From: Cytobacillus oceanisediminis
GTDB taxonomy: Bacteria > Bacillota > Bacilli > Bacillales > Cytobacillaceae
Length of the DNA stretch: 64,000 nt
Direction of reading: 5' to 3'
Assembly (NCBI RefSeq): GCF_004366035.1
Contig: NZ_SOEE01000001.1
Location: 434,001 to 498,000 of the forward strand
The translations under genes and the position numbers were made by a program. The notes beneath the pieces were generated by a model, which saw only the letters and a program-made list of their open reading frames with translations, did not search any database and had not been told where the DNA came from. Shown here one piece after another: positions 16,959 to 23,170 of this stretch; positions within the stretch are counted from its first letter, which is position 1, and each line of letters starts with the position of its first letter.

Positions 16959-16991
16959 AAAAAAGAGAAGCTGGGCAAAACCAACTTCTCT
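16959..16991 (-). terminator. Strong intrinsic terminator inside replication operon
   Basis: On the minus strand AGAGAAGTTGG pairs with CCAGCTTCTCT (11 bp, one wobble) around TTTTGC, followed by five Ts. It lies between the DUF669 gene and the primase gene. Without read-through it would cut primase expression, so partial termination or antitermination is implied. Confidence 0.75.
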
Positions 16992-17002
16992 ATTTAGTTA
17001 TT

Positions 17003-17482
17003 TTAGAACGGAATTTCATCATCTGAGATTGTTATTGATGGTCCTACCTGTTCAGGTGGGTTAACTTTAGATTCATCAAAGAATCTTGCTTTTGGGTATT
17101 TTTTTGTTGAGTCATTTTTATCTACTTGATGCTTAACTGTAATTACTAAGTTTTTATTAAAAAGCTGTTTTGCCATATCGTCAGCATCCTTAAATTCCAC
17201 TCCATTAGGAAACCCACAGGCCTTTATCAGACTATTGATGCGCTTAATATTGTTTTCTTTATACTCAGGATTATCATTGTGGAAGTAGAGTGTATTGTAC
17301 AAAATTTTTGCGCCTTGATGATCTTGTGGAACATCTGAACGAATTTCAAAATCTAAATTCAATGTTGGATGACCTTGGAAATCTTGTGCATTAGCATTAA
17401 TAACGATTGCTTCATACTTTCCTTCAGCTACTAATTCAAATCCTGTGCTTACATTTTCTTGATCAAATTTAAAGAAACTCAT
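17003..17482 (-). CDS. DUF669 protein, SSB-like
   Basis: The 159-residue protein belongs to DUF669, found beside phage RecA-like ATPases. It has an OB-fold-like beta pattern (YEAIVINANAQDF, LNLDFEIRSDV, NLVITVKHQVD). It ends in SDDEIPF, the acidic tail with terminal Phe that is diagnostic of bacterial single-strand DNA-binding proteins. It therefore probably coats phage ssDNA and recruits replication partners. ATG at 17482 follows AGGGGGAA. It precedes the primase gene across a terminator. Confidence 0.85.
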   Translation of the reverse strand: MSFFKFDQENVSTGFELVAEGKYEAIVINANAQDFQGHPTLNLDFEIRSDVPQDHQGAKILYNTLYFHNDNPEYKENNIKRINSLIKACGFPNGVEFKDADDMAKQLFNKNLVITVKHQVDKNDSTKKYPKARFFDESKVNPPEQVGPSITISDDEIPF

Positions 17483-17502
17483 TATTTATTTCCCCCTGTT
17501 TT

Positions 17503-18174
17503 CTACTTTGCGGATGACACTAATAATTCTTCTTGAATGCAGCCTTTACGTTGATCCAAATGGTTCTTGGCAAAAATGCTTTGGTTACCTTCTAGTAGAA
17601 AGCCTCTTGTACCATCTGCTTTTCTTACCAATCGAGCTACAACATGCACAATTCCCATGACATGATTGACGATTTTATCTCGAATATCCGGAATGAATTG
17701 GTTATATTGCTGGCCATCGTCATGGATGATACTGCGTGTAGTTTCCCAAGCAGTATAGAGAACGTTGGCATCCAGTCCATTGAAAGTTTCAACAACCTTA
17801 AGTAAGTGATTGTCGTACAAGGCATAATCTTTTAATTCCGGCATTCCACTCTTTGTTTTTTCGCCTCTGTGCATCAGCCAAAGTTTCTGGTAGTGGGTGA
17901 GGTTATCTACGAAGATATTGTCATAGTTTCCGAGATTCGCTTTCGCATAAGCATAGAAATCTAAAATACTTTGGTGGGGATCAGCCACGTTAATCTTGGC
18001 GACATCGACATTTGCATATCCTTCTAACACCTGGCTGGTTCCATCAATATCAAGTACCAATGTTTTACCTGGTAATAAACCGGCCACTGTGGTTTTTCCA
18101 TCACCAGGCTTTGAATAGATGATGATTTTTGCTTTCTTACTTTTTTTAATCTCAGACCCATTTGTGATTTCCAC
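17503..18174 (-). CDS. RecA-like AAA ATPase (AAA_24, Sak4-type single-strand annealing)
   Basis: The 223-residue protein has a Walker A (YSKPGDGKTTVAG, residues about 20-32), a Walker B (NIFVDNLTH) and the conserved TLVLDIDGTS strand of the AAA_24/Sak4 family. Sak4 proteins are minimal RecA-like recombinases acting with an SSB partner; the DUF669 gene next door fits that role. The start is GTG at 18174 after GGAGGTG. With the Gam-like protein upstream it forms a recombination cassette. Confidence 0.88.
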   Translation of the reverse strand: MEITNGSEIKKSKKAKIIIYSKPGDGKTTVAGLLPGKTLVLDIDGTSQVLEGYANVDVAKINVADPHQSILDFYAYAKANLGNYDNIFVDNLTHYQKLWLMHRGEKTKSGMPELKDYALYDNHLLKVVETFNGLDANVLYTAWETTRSIIHDDGQQYNQFIPDIRDKIVNHVMGIVHVVARLVRKADGTRGFLLEGNQSIFAKNHLDQRKGCIQEELLVSSAK

Positions 18175-18176
18175 TT

Positions 18177-18836
18177 TTACACCTCCTTGCTATTCTGATA
18201 ATCACAGTAAGCTTGGCATTCTTCCTTAGTTTTGAAGAAAGTACTATATGCTCCTAAGTCGTCAAACTTCATTTTTGGAGAATAAATGTCATCCACAAAA
18301 ATGGAGCTATCTGATGTAAATCCATCTTCATCATCACGATATTGTCTATACCATGCTGTCAAACCGTTTTTTTCTCTGTTTAATCTGAATTCATAAAGCA
18401 TAAATTCATGAGGATAATAAACTCTTTTACCTTCACTACATAAGCAATCTTCTTTTGCCTTTTTACCAAGTGGAGTAATGTATTCAATTCTTCTGTATTC
18501 ATCGCACTTATTGCATTTTGGCGGTCGTTTCATTTTTGAGTAAGCTTTATAAAGGATGACTTTATGATCTTTCATTAGATCGACCAGACGCTCTCTACGT
18601 ACATTCCTTTTAAGTGTTTGATATTCACTTTCTAATTGCTGTTTCTTATTCTCGTAATCACGTACAATCGAATCGAAGCTTAACTTAACACCTTGAAGTT
18701 TTTCATTTTCATCTCTAAGTCGTTTCATTTCTGAAAGAAAATCCTCTTTAACAGATTTCATTAGACTTTCTTTAAACTGATCAACCTGGATATCAAACTC
18801 GCTAGGTTCTTGATAAAAATCCTCATAGTAGCCCAA
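18177..18836 (-). CDS. Hypothetical protein with coiled coil and zinc-binding centre
   Basis: The 219-residue protein starts with TTG at 18836 after GGAGGTG. Residues about 20-90 form a charged coiled coil. A four-Cys metal site follows (PPKCNKCDEYRR and EDCLCSEGK). The C-terminal ~70 residues are acidic and aromatic. It sits between the Gam-like and RecA-like genes, so a role in phage recombination is likely, but no family is recognised. Confidence 0.65.
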   Translation of the reverse strand: MGYYEDFYQEPSEFDIQVDQFKESLMKSVKEDFLSEMKRLRDENEKLQGVKLSFDSIVRDYENKKQQLESEYQTLKRNVRRERLVDLMKDHKVILYKAYSKMKRPPKCNKCDEYRRIEYITPLGKKAKEDCLCSEGKRVYYPHEFMLYEFRLNREKNGLTAWYRQYRDDEDGFTSDSSIFVDDIYSPKMKFDDLGAYSTFFKTKEECQAYCDYQNSKEV

Positions 18837-18839
18837 ACT

Positions 18840-19397
18840 TTACACCTCCAAGCTAAAGGAAATGGACTCTGGCTTAACTGTCATCCCTGGCACCAGCTGT
18901 CCGTTTTCATCCACAACTGTCTTTTCACCCGCAATTTCAACAATCTTTACTGCCTTTTTAAGATCAGACCATTTTAGGCTTGTTTTAATATAATCATCCA
19001 TGCCATTTTCAATAACATGCTGCAGGATAGCTTCTTCATTTTCCTTCTCTGGAGCTTCCTTAGATTTTCTAGATTTGGACTTTCCGTAAGGAGTGCTGAT
19101 GGTTTTAGCCTTAGGATCCTCTTCCAACTGTTTGGCATGATATGCAGCAACCATAGTTTCAAAGAATGATAGGCTGTTAGAAATTGTGGATAGCTCACTG
19201 CGCTCCCATTCAGAGATACGTTCACGTTCTGCATCAGCCAGCTGCTTAATTTCCTTTTCCTGAGCTTTTAAAGCTGAAACTTTACGGAAAGCCCAGTTCA
19301 AGCTGTTCTTATCCGTGATTTCAAACTTTGTTTCCTCTGGAGATAGGGACGTTACCTCTTCAACTTCCATAAGTTCAATTTTTTGTAGCTGGTTCAT
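18840..19397 (-). CDS. Gam-like host-nuclease inhibitor
   Basis: The 185-residue protein resembles Mu/lambda-type Gam proteins that shield linear phage DNA from host exonucleases. The N-terminal ITDKNSLNWAFRKVSALKA leads to a long coiled coil (EKEIKQLADAERERISEWER). A small domain follows around the TPYGKSKSRKS segment, and the end reads VKPESISFSLEV. ATG at 19397 follows GGAGG and overlaps the upstream gene by 23 nt. Confidence 0.85.
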   Translation of the reverse strand: MNQLQKIELMEVEEVTSLSPEETKFEITDKNSLNWAFRKVSALKAQEKEIKQLADAERERISEWERSELSTISNSLSFFETMVAAYHAKQLEEDPKAKTISTPYGKSKSRKSKEAPEKENEEAILQHVIENGMDDYIKTSLKWSDLKKAVKIVEIAGEKTVVDENGQLVPGMTVKPESISFSLEV

Positions 19398-19572
19398 TAT
19401 TTTTTTCCTCCTTCATAACTTGGTCTAAGTATTCATAGGTATCTAATAATTCATCAAAAAAGTTACTTCCGCTTAATATTTTTTGGTACTGTTCAAGAAA
19501 ACTATAGAACGGCTCCAACTTTGAGTTCTGTGGACTGAACACCGTCCGATCTTTCGATTCAAAATAAGGCAT
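19375..19572 (-). CDS. Hypothetical small protein
   Basis: The 65-residue protein starts at ATG 19572 with GGAGG 8 nt upstream. It is acidic and helical, with the segments LEPFYSFLEQYQKILSG and FFDELLDTYEYLDQVMKEE. It overlaps the Gam-like gene and is probably co-translated. No family is recognised. Confidence 0.6.
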   Translation of the reverse strand: MPYFESKDRTVFSPQNSKLEPFYSFLEQYQKILSGSNFFDELLDTYEYLDQVMKEEKNNEPATKN

Positions 19573-19586
19573 TTTCTATCCTCCAG

Positions 19587-19615
19587 TTGATTTTTTAAAA
19601 AACATCACATAAACT
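19587..19615 (+). promoter_or_regulatory. Possible antisense promoter
   Basis: TTGATT, a 17-nt spacer and TAAACT (4/6 matches each) lie on the plus strand, opposite to the genes. A plus-strand terminator follows at 19642-19672, so a ~50-nt antisense RNA is conceivable. The boxes are weak and may occur by chance. Confidence 0.25.
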
Positions 19616-19641
19616 GAAGATGCTTAGTTATACATTTTCTG

Positions 19642-19672
19642 AGACCTACTGTTGCAGCAGTTGGTCTTTTTT
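19642..19672 (+). terminator. Plus-oriented terminator in antisense position
   Basis: AGACC-T-ACTG pairs with CAGT-T-GGTCT around TTGCAG, followed by six Ts on the plus strand; no T tract follows on the minus strand. All neighbouring genes are on the minus strand. Confidence 0.6.
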
Positions 19673-19772
19673 AATGCAAGATTTTCTTTGTAAAATTGGA
19701 GCACCAATCTATCTTCACACCCTGTTCCTGAAGCTTTTTGATTAGAGCATTAAGTTTTTCTTTTTTACTCAC
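19671..19772 (-). CDS. Small lysine-rich protein
   Basis: The 33-residue frame starts with GTG at 19772. GGAGGTGAT lies 5 nt upstream, one of the best ribosome sites in the region, and the start overlaps the preceding stop (GTGA). The sequence runs KKEKLNALIKKLQEQGVKID, then a Cys and a basic end. It is too short to classify. Confidence 0.5.
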   Translation of the reverse strand: MSKKEKLNALIKKLQEQGVKIDWCSNFTKKILH

Positions 19773-19918
19773 GTCTCATCACCTCCTATAATAGGATTTT
19801 CAATCATATCTTCCACAGTGACGATTTCACGTAAGCTAGTAGAATGTTTCACATTAGATAGTTTTAAATGCTCATCACCGTCAGCAACATATTTTAATAA
19901 TTCTTTACTGACTCCCAA
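19769..19918 (-). CDS. Small hypothetical protein
   Basis: The 49-residue frame starts with TTG at 19918, six nt after GAGAGGTG. The segment HLKLSNVKHSTSLREIVTVE and an acidic end are visible. It is coupled to the next gene by a 4-nt overlap. No family is recognised; support comes from the ribosome site, overlap and orientation. Confidence 0.5.
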   Translation of the reverse strand: MGVSKELLKYVADGDEHLKLSNVKHSTSLREIVTVEDMIENPIIGGDET

Positions 19919-19945
19919 CGAGTGCACCTCTCTTAATCCTTTTAA

Positions 19946-20188
19946 TTAAATTTTCATGCTTTCAAAAATTTCATCCAACTTCCGACACACGTCATGTTGC
20001 CAATCATGATCGTTTGACAAGTGAGCAACAAACGATTCATTTTGTAATCTTGCTATCTGTAAGCATCGAAACATATTAGCATCCAGACACTGTTGGAGTT
20101 CCATTTCCTCTTGAGAATTTAATTCTCTTGTCCTTTGCTTCTGTCGTAACTCTGCGAGGCGTTTATGAACGGACCAGATGATAACCAT
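19946..20188 (-). CDS. DUF7667-like phage protein
   Basis: The 80-residue helical protein begins IIWSVHKRLAELR and contains LNSQEEMELQQCLDANMF and a closing HDWQHDVCRKLDEIF. This pattern recurs in a phage family that I remember as DUF7667, with unknown function. ATG at 20188 sits 5 nt after AAGGA. Confidence 0.65.
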   Translation of the reverse strand: MVIIWSVHKRLAELRQKQRTRELNSQEEMELQQCLDANMFRCLQIARLQNESFVAHLSNDHDWQHDVCRKLDEIFESMKI

Positions 20189-20196
20189 CCCCTTCC

Positions 20197-20292
20197 TTAT
20201 CTAAGTTTCACTTTTCCTTTTGATGCAGCATACAGAACCATTAAACGATGTTCTAATGACATGGAAAGCCATTGTTTTGATGTTGTTTTCAT
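20197..20292 (-). CDS. Very small basic protein
   Basis: The 31-residue frame starts at ATG 20292 with AGGAGG 7 nt upstream. It reads TTSKQWLSMSLEHRLMVLYA then a Lys-rich end. The strong ribosome site and fitting position between same-strand genes support it. An overlapping 60-codon frame (20201-20383) lacks such a site. Confidence 0.5.
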   Translation of the reverse strand: MKTTSKQWLSMSLEHRLMVLYAASKGKVKLR

Positions 20293-20336
20293 TCCGTTTC
20301 CTCCTTTCTCTTGAGTCCAACAAATTTTCAAAAATT

Positions 20337-20474
20337 TTATGCTGTTTTGATTTCCTCCAATTTCTTCTTTCTTTCAGCTTCAATAATTCGAGGGATTGAA
20401 GTCCTCATGAAGAACTTTGCCATTTCTTTCATTGTGTTTTCGCTGATCTGTGGAGGTTTGATTTCAATTTTCAT
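20337..20474 (-). CDS. Small conserved phage protein
   Basis: The 45-residue frame starts at ATG 20474 after GAGGTGG. It begins MKIEIKPPQISENTMKEMA and continues FFMRTSIPRIIEAERKKK. Near-identical short proteins occur downstream of antirepressor genes in Bacillus phages, from memory. The function is unknown. Confidence 0.6.
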   Translation of the reverse strand: MKIEIKPPQISENTMKEMAKFFMRTSIPRIIEAERKKKLEEIKTA

Positions 20475-20484
20475 TTTTACCACC

Positions 20485-21207
20485 TCAATCAAAACGCATT
20501 TGACTATTACAACTATCTATTTCCATCTGCATGCTTGTAGCAGGCCTCCACAACTTAATGAATCGAATCGCTTCTTCATGTTTTGATTTTGGAATATCTC
20601 CATAACGAGGAACTTTAAAATACTTCTTGAATTCATTCCAGAACGTTGAAAATACTTTGCGACTAATTTGTTGGTAAGCAAGAGAATCACTTCCACCTAA
20701 CGCTTGTATGATAGAGCTCTTTGCTTCTTGCTGGATTTCTTGTTGTTGAAGTGAATCCACCCTCATGTTGCCTTTTAGGTAGTCCACATCAGATTTAATG
20801 TTTTTAATTTCACGTTCATGTTCAAGTGCCGCTTGAAGAGCTAACTCTAATGATTGTGGAGGTGAAGGTAATTGGTCTTTAATGTTGTAATATTCATCGA
20901 CCAACATTTCATAGGCATCCCAAGCTTCATCAGTATTCAATGATTTTGCATGGAGCCAGGCTCCTTTTTCTGTCCATAGATATAGTTTGCTTACTCTTTC
21001 GACTGATACGGAATTTGCGTATTGCTTACCGAAATCTTTTAAATCCTGACCTTCTAATAAGAAAAAATGTTTTCCCTCTTTATAGCGATGCTTATTAGAA
21101 TTGAAGTTTTCAGAAATTCGTCTATTATCCGTTCCATACGAAACCGCTAATTGTGCTGTTGTTAAAATTCTTGTTCCGTTATGTTCCATGATTTTTGGTG
21201 TGTTCAT
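20485..21207 (-). CDS. Phage antirepressor with ORF6N and ORF6C domains
   Basis: The 240-residue protein has an N-terminal ORF6N domain (NGTRILTTAQLAVSYGTDNR, residues about 10-85) and a C-terminal ORF6C domain (about 140-230, KVFSTFWNEFKKYFKVPRYG). Such proteins act early to relieve or modify repression. It sits directly downstream of the Cro-like gene at the head of the early operon. ATG at 21207 follows AGAGGAGAAC. Its exact partner here is unproven. Confidence 0.88.
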   Translation of the reverse strand: MNTPKIMEHNGTRILTTAQLAVSYGTDNRRISENFNSNKHRYKEGKHFFLLEGQDLKDFGKQYANSVSVERVSKLYLWTEKGAWLHAKSLNTDEAWDAYEMLVDEYYNIKDQLPSPPQSLELALQAALEHEREIKNIKSDVDYLKGNMRVDSLQQQEIQQEAKSSIIQALGGSDSLAYQQISRKVFSTFWNEFKKYFKVPRYGDIPKSKHEEAIRFIKLWRPATSMQMEIDSCNSQMRFD

Positions 21208-21220
21208 AAAGTTCTCCTCT

Positions 21221-21403
21221 CTAGATATTTAAAATTTTTCTAATGTGTTTAACGTGTTCCTGAGCTTTCGGTCCATCTTTACGACCATTGATAATGTCAG
21301 ATAAGTAAGCATTTGAAATCCCAAGAATTTCAGCTAACTCTTTTTGTCTCATCTTTTTCTTGTAAAGTTCAGAGCGAACTCGGATACTTAAATCTTCTGG
21401 CAT
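21221..21403 (-). CDS. Cro-like helix-turn-helix regulator
   Basis: The 60-residue protein is a single XRE-type helix-turn-helix domain: KKMRQKELAEILGISNAYLS, then IINGRKDGPKAQEH. It is the first gene of the minus-strand early operon and faces the repressor gene across the control region, so it probably plays the Cro part. ATG at 21403 follows AGGATT. A 7-1-7 palindrome (CTTAAAA-T-TTTTAAG, 21440-21454) and a TTAAGCTAA motif upstream are possible operators. Confidence 0.85.
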   Translation of the reverse strand: MPEDLSIRVRSELYKKKMRQKELAEILGISNAYLSDIINGRKDGPKAQEHVKHIRKILNI

Positions 21404-21486
21404 AATTAATCCTCATTTCTAAATATTTGATTTCTTAATCTTAAAATTTTTAAGCTAATTGTTTTTATACAATTCCTCTCATTTTG

Positions 21487-21492
21487 TATAAT
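21487..21492 (+). promoter_or_regulatory. -10 box for the lone plus-strand gene
   Basis: A perfect TATAAT lies 29 nt before the ATG of the gene at 21516. The best -35 (TTGTTT at 21459) is 22 nt away, which is too far, so the promoter may need an activator or be weak. Confidence 0.35.
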
Positions 21493-21515
21493 CTCCATGG
21501 GAGGAGGTGATTAAT

Positions 21516-21815
21516 ATGAAACTAATTTCATTGTCTGAAAAGCTATTGAAATACATGGTTACCGAATATAAGAAAACTGGCAAAGAGGTATTCACATTCG
21601 AAAAAATACAAAATGAGTTGCCAGAAATCGAAGAGCATTTTCTTAACAAATCTTTATTTAAACTTAAATCCGATGGTCTTATCAAAATTTTCGAAGCCGA
21701 TAACATCGCCTATACTTCCACTTTGCTACCGCAAGCGATAATTCATGTGGAAGAAAATACTTTGTTAAAAAAGGGATATACAGCTATTAAAGAAATCAAG
21801 TCCTTGCTGGTTTAA
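21516..21815 (+). CDS. YjcQ-like winged-helix protein
   Basis: The 99-residue protein is encoded against the direction of its neighbours. GGAGGAGGTGAT lies upstream of ATG 21516; a GTG at 21507 is inside that site. The N-terminal helices and EHFLNKSLFKLKSDGLIKIF form a winged-helix pattern. The end, LLKKGYTAIKEIKSLL, resembles the end of the B. subtilis YjcQ family. It has its own -10 box and so may be expressed in the lysogen as an accessory gene. Function unknown. Confidence 0.6.
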   Translation: MKLISLSEKLLKYMVTEYKKTGKEVFTFEKIQNELPEIEEHFLNKSLFKLKSDGLIKIFEADNIAYTSTLLPQAIIHVEENTLLKKGYTAIKEIKSLLV

Positions 21816-22045
21816 TCAACTACAATCCAATCGTTAGCCACAATGTCTGACGCACTGGGCTGCCACCCTCTGCGTTGGGCATTTGGTTTTGTTTTGCTTA
21901 CTTTCGGTCCATCAATAACTACCAATATACATCTGTCACTTGAATCAGTTGGTTTAATTTTTATACATTCCCATCCACCATCTGTATCTCTCTGAATATG
22001 CTTACCTTGCTCTTTTGCTTTCTTCGCAGCTTCTTGAATATTCAT
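21812..22045 (-). CDS. tad2: Tad2-like anti-Thoeris protein (DUF2829)
   Basis: The 77-residue protein matches the DUF2829 family. It begins MNIQEAAKKAKEQGKHI, has a central strand reading CIKIKPTDSSDRCILVV, and ends in the family hallmark RGWQPSASDIVANDWIVVD. Characterised Tad2 proteins bind the cyclic ADP-ribose-type signal made by Thoeris ThsB and so block host defence. It is the first gene left of the operator region, from a promoter at 22255-22283. ATG at 22045 follows GGAGGTGA; GTG at 22054 lies within that site. Function is inferred from family membership. Confidence 0.75.
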   Translation of the reverse strand: MNIQEAAKKAKEQGKHIQRDTDGGWECIKIKPTDSSDRCILVVIDGPKVSKTKPNAQRRGWQPSASDIVANDWIVVD

Positions 22046-22072
22046 CTCTTTCACCTCCTCCCCATTAACGAA

Positions 22073-22092
22073 TTAGCTAAATAGTTAGCTAA
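22073..22092. promoter_or_regulatory. Operator A: two TTAGCTAA palindromes
   Basis: Two copies of the perfect 8-bp palindrome TTAGCTAA lie 12 bp apart, centre to centre, just upstream of the plus promoter and in the tad2 leader. Related sites occur at 22134-22140 (TAGCTAA) and 22231-22254 (GGCTAACTAAATAGCTTACC). Confidence 0.6.
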
Positions 22093-22097
22093 AAGTA

Positions 22098-22126
22098 TTG
22101 ACAAAAATTAAAACTAGTTTTAATAT
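22098..22126 (+). promoter_or_regulatory. Promoter toward the repressor, with operator O1 inside
   Basis: A consensus -35 TTGACA (22098-22103), a 17-nt spacer and -10 TAATAT (22121-22126) point toward the immR-like gene. The 16-bp perfect palindrome TTAAAACTAGTTTTAA (22108-22123) covers the spacer and touches the -10, so a bound repressor would block it. Confidence 0.65.
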
Positions 22127-22230
22127 ATACCCATAGCTAAATAAGACTTTAAAAGCCTGTAAATAATACACTTATCCGTTCCCCAACGTCTAAAATTGTA
22201 TTTGTATAGGTCTTCTTTTTTGTAATATTT

Positions 22231-22254
22231 TGGCTAACTAAATAGCTTACCTAA
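22231..22254. promoter_or_regulatory. Operator B: degenerate TTAGCTAA pair
   Basis: GGCTAACTAAATAGCTTACC carries two imperfect AGCTAA/GCTAAC half-patterns with the same spacing as operator A. It overlaps the predicted start point of the minus-strand promoter at 22255-22283. Confidence 0.5.
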
Positions 22255-22283
22255 AGTTTATTAAAACTACTTTTAAAAGTCAA
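22255..22283 (-). promoter_or_regulatory. Promoter toward tad2, with operator O2 inside
   Basis: On the minus strand TTGACT, a 17-nt spacer and TAAACT point toward tad2. The spacer is almost entirely TTAAAACTACTTTTAA (22261-22276), one mismatch from the O1 palindrome. The promoter faces the one at 22098, so the two are convergent. Confidence 0.6.
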
Positions 22284-22290
22284 CAAAAAA

Positions 22291-22306
22291 TTTAAATTAG
22301 TTTTAA
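22291..22306. promoter_or_regulatory. Operator O3 before the repressor gene
   Basis: TTTAAATTAGTTTTAA differs from the O1 palindrome at two positions. It lies 32 nt before the repressor ATG, between the tad2 promoter and the ribosome site, and could allow autoregulation. Confidence 0.5.
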
Positions 22307-22338
22307 AAACAGGTGGGCGAACGAAAGGAAACGTTGAT

Positions 22339-22662
22339 ATGACTGCTTTTGATCGCTTAAAAAAACTTTGTGACAGTCAAGGAATATCTGTAAATAAATT
22401 GGAGGAAAAAATCGGATTAAGCAAAAATACCCTTTATTCTTGGAAGAAAAACACACCAAAAGGAAGCAACCTTATCAAAGTAAGTGATTACTTCGATGTA
22501 TCAACAGATTATCTTCTTGGTCGTACTGATAAAAAGAGGATTGATGAAATAAAGAATGATCCTTATAAAGTAATCGCTGCCCATATAGATGATGATGTAA
22601 CTGACAAAGAATTAGAAGATATTAAGAATTTTATCGAATTTGTAAAAAGTAAACGTAAATAG
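22339..22662 (+). CDS. ImmR-like phage repressor (XRE family)
   Basis: The 107-residue protein has an N-terminal XRE helix-turn-helix (FDRLKKLCDSQGISVNKLEE, then KNTLYSWKKNTPKG) and the typical NYFDVSTDYLLGRT-type transition (here SDYFDVSTDYLLGRTDKK). The C-terminal ~40 residues are an acidic helix. It lacks a LexA-type peptidase domain; instead the next gene encodes an ImmA-like protease. That pairing is the ICEBs1/phi105 style of immunity, with repressor cleavage triggering induction. ATG at 22339 follows AAAGGAAACG. Three palindromic operators lie upstream. Confidence 0.88.
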   Translation: MTAFDRLKKLCDSQGISVNKLEEKIGLSKNTLYSWKKNTPKGSNLIKVSDYFDVSTDYLLGRTDKKRIDEIKNDPYKVIAAHIDDDVTDKELEDIKNFIEFVKSKRK

Positions 22663-22683
22663 TCTCTTTCTCGGGGGTCACCT

Positions 22684-23154
22684 ATGAACAAATTAGAAAA
22701 ATTAATGGATAAATATAATCACTTAAATTTTACTTTTACTAATGATATGCCTAATAAATTGAGAGGGCTATGTATTGGTAATGACATTTACATTAATAAT
22801 CAAACAAATAAAACAATCTCAGAAAAGATAGTAACTATAAGTGAAGAAATTGCTCATTTTGAAACGACCATAGGAAATATAATTGACCAGCAGTCTTTAA
22901 TGAATAGAAAACAAGAACATCTTGCTCGAAAATTAGGAGGAGAACGCTTATTTACTTTAGATGATTTAATTAGATGTTGGCAAAATGGAATTAGAGCACC
23001 TTGGGATATTGCTGAGGAATTAGACATTACAGTTGAAAGTGTATTAGCCACTATAGAAAATTATAGGAATTCTTTAGGAGTCCGCTTTCGATATAAGGAT
23101 TATTGTATAAGATTTATATCTGATATGAATGTGAGAATTAAAAAAAAAATATGA
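22684..23154 (+). CDS. ImmA/IrrE-like metallopeptidase
   Basis: The 156-residue protein belongs to the ImmA/IrrE (DUF955) family. The metal-binding helix reads VTISEEIAHFETT, the variant in which the first His of HExxH is replaced by Glu, as is common in phage members. It is followed by NRKQEHLARKLGG. The C-terminal half holds a helix-turn-helix-like segment (PWDIAEELDITVESVLATIE). Members cleave the partner repressor to induce excision. It lies 21 nt after the repressor gene and 16 nt before integrase, in one transcript. Confidence 0.82.
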   Translation: MNKLEKLMDKYNHLNFTFTNDMPNKLRGLCIGNDIYINNQTNKTISEKIVTISEEIAHFETTIGNIIDQQSLMNRKQEHLARKLGGERLFTLDDLIRCWQNGIRAPWDIAEELDITVESVLATIENYRNSLGVRFRYKDYCIRFISDMNVRIKKKI

Positions 23155-23170
23155 AGGGAGACAAATTGTA

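Noticed and set aside
20201-20383. A 60-codon minus-strand frame overlapping two small genes
   Set aside because: It lacks a ribosome site, and two shorter frames in other phases have strong ones.
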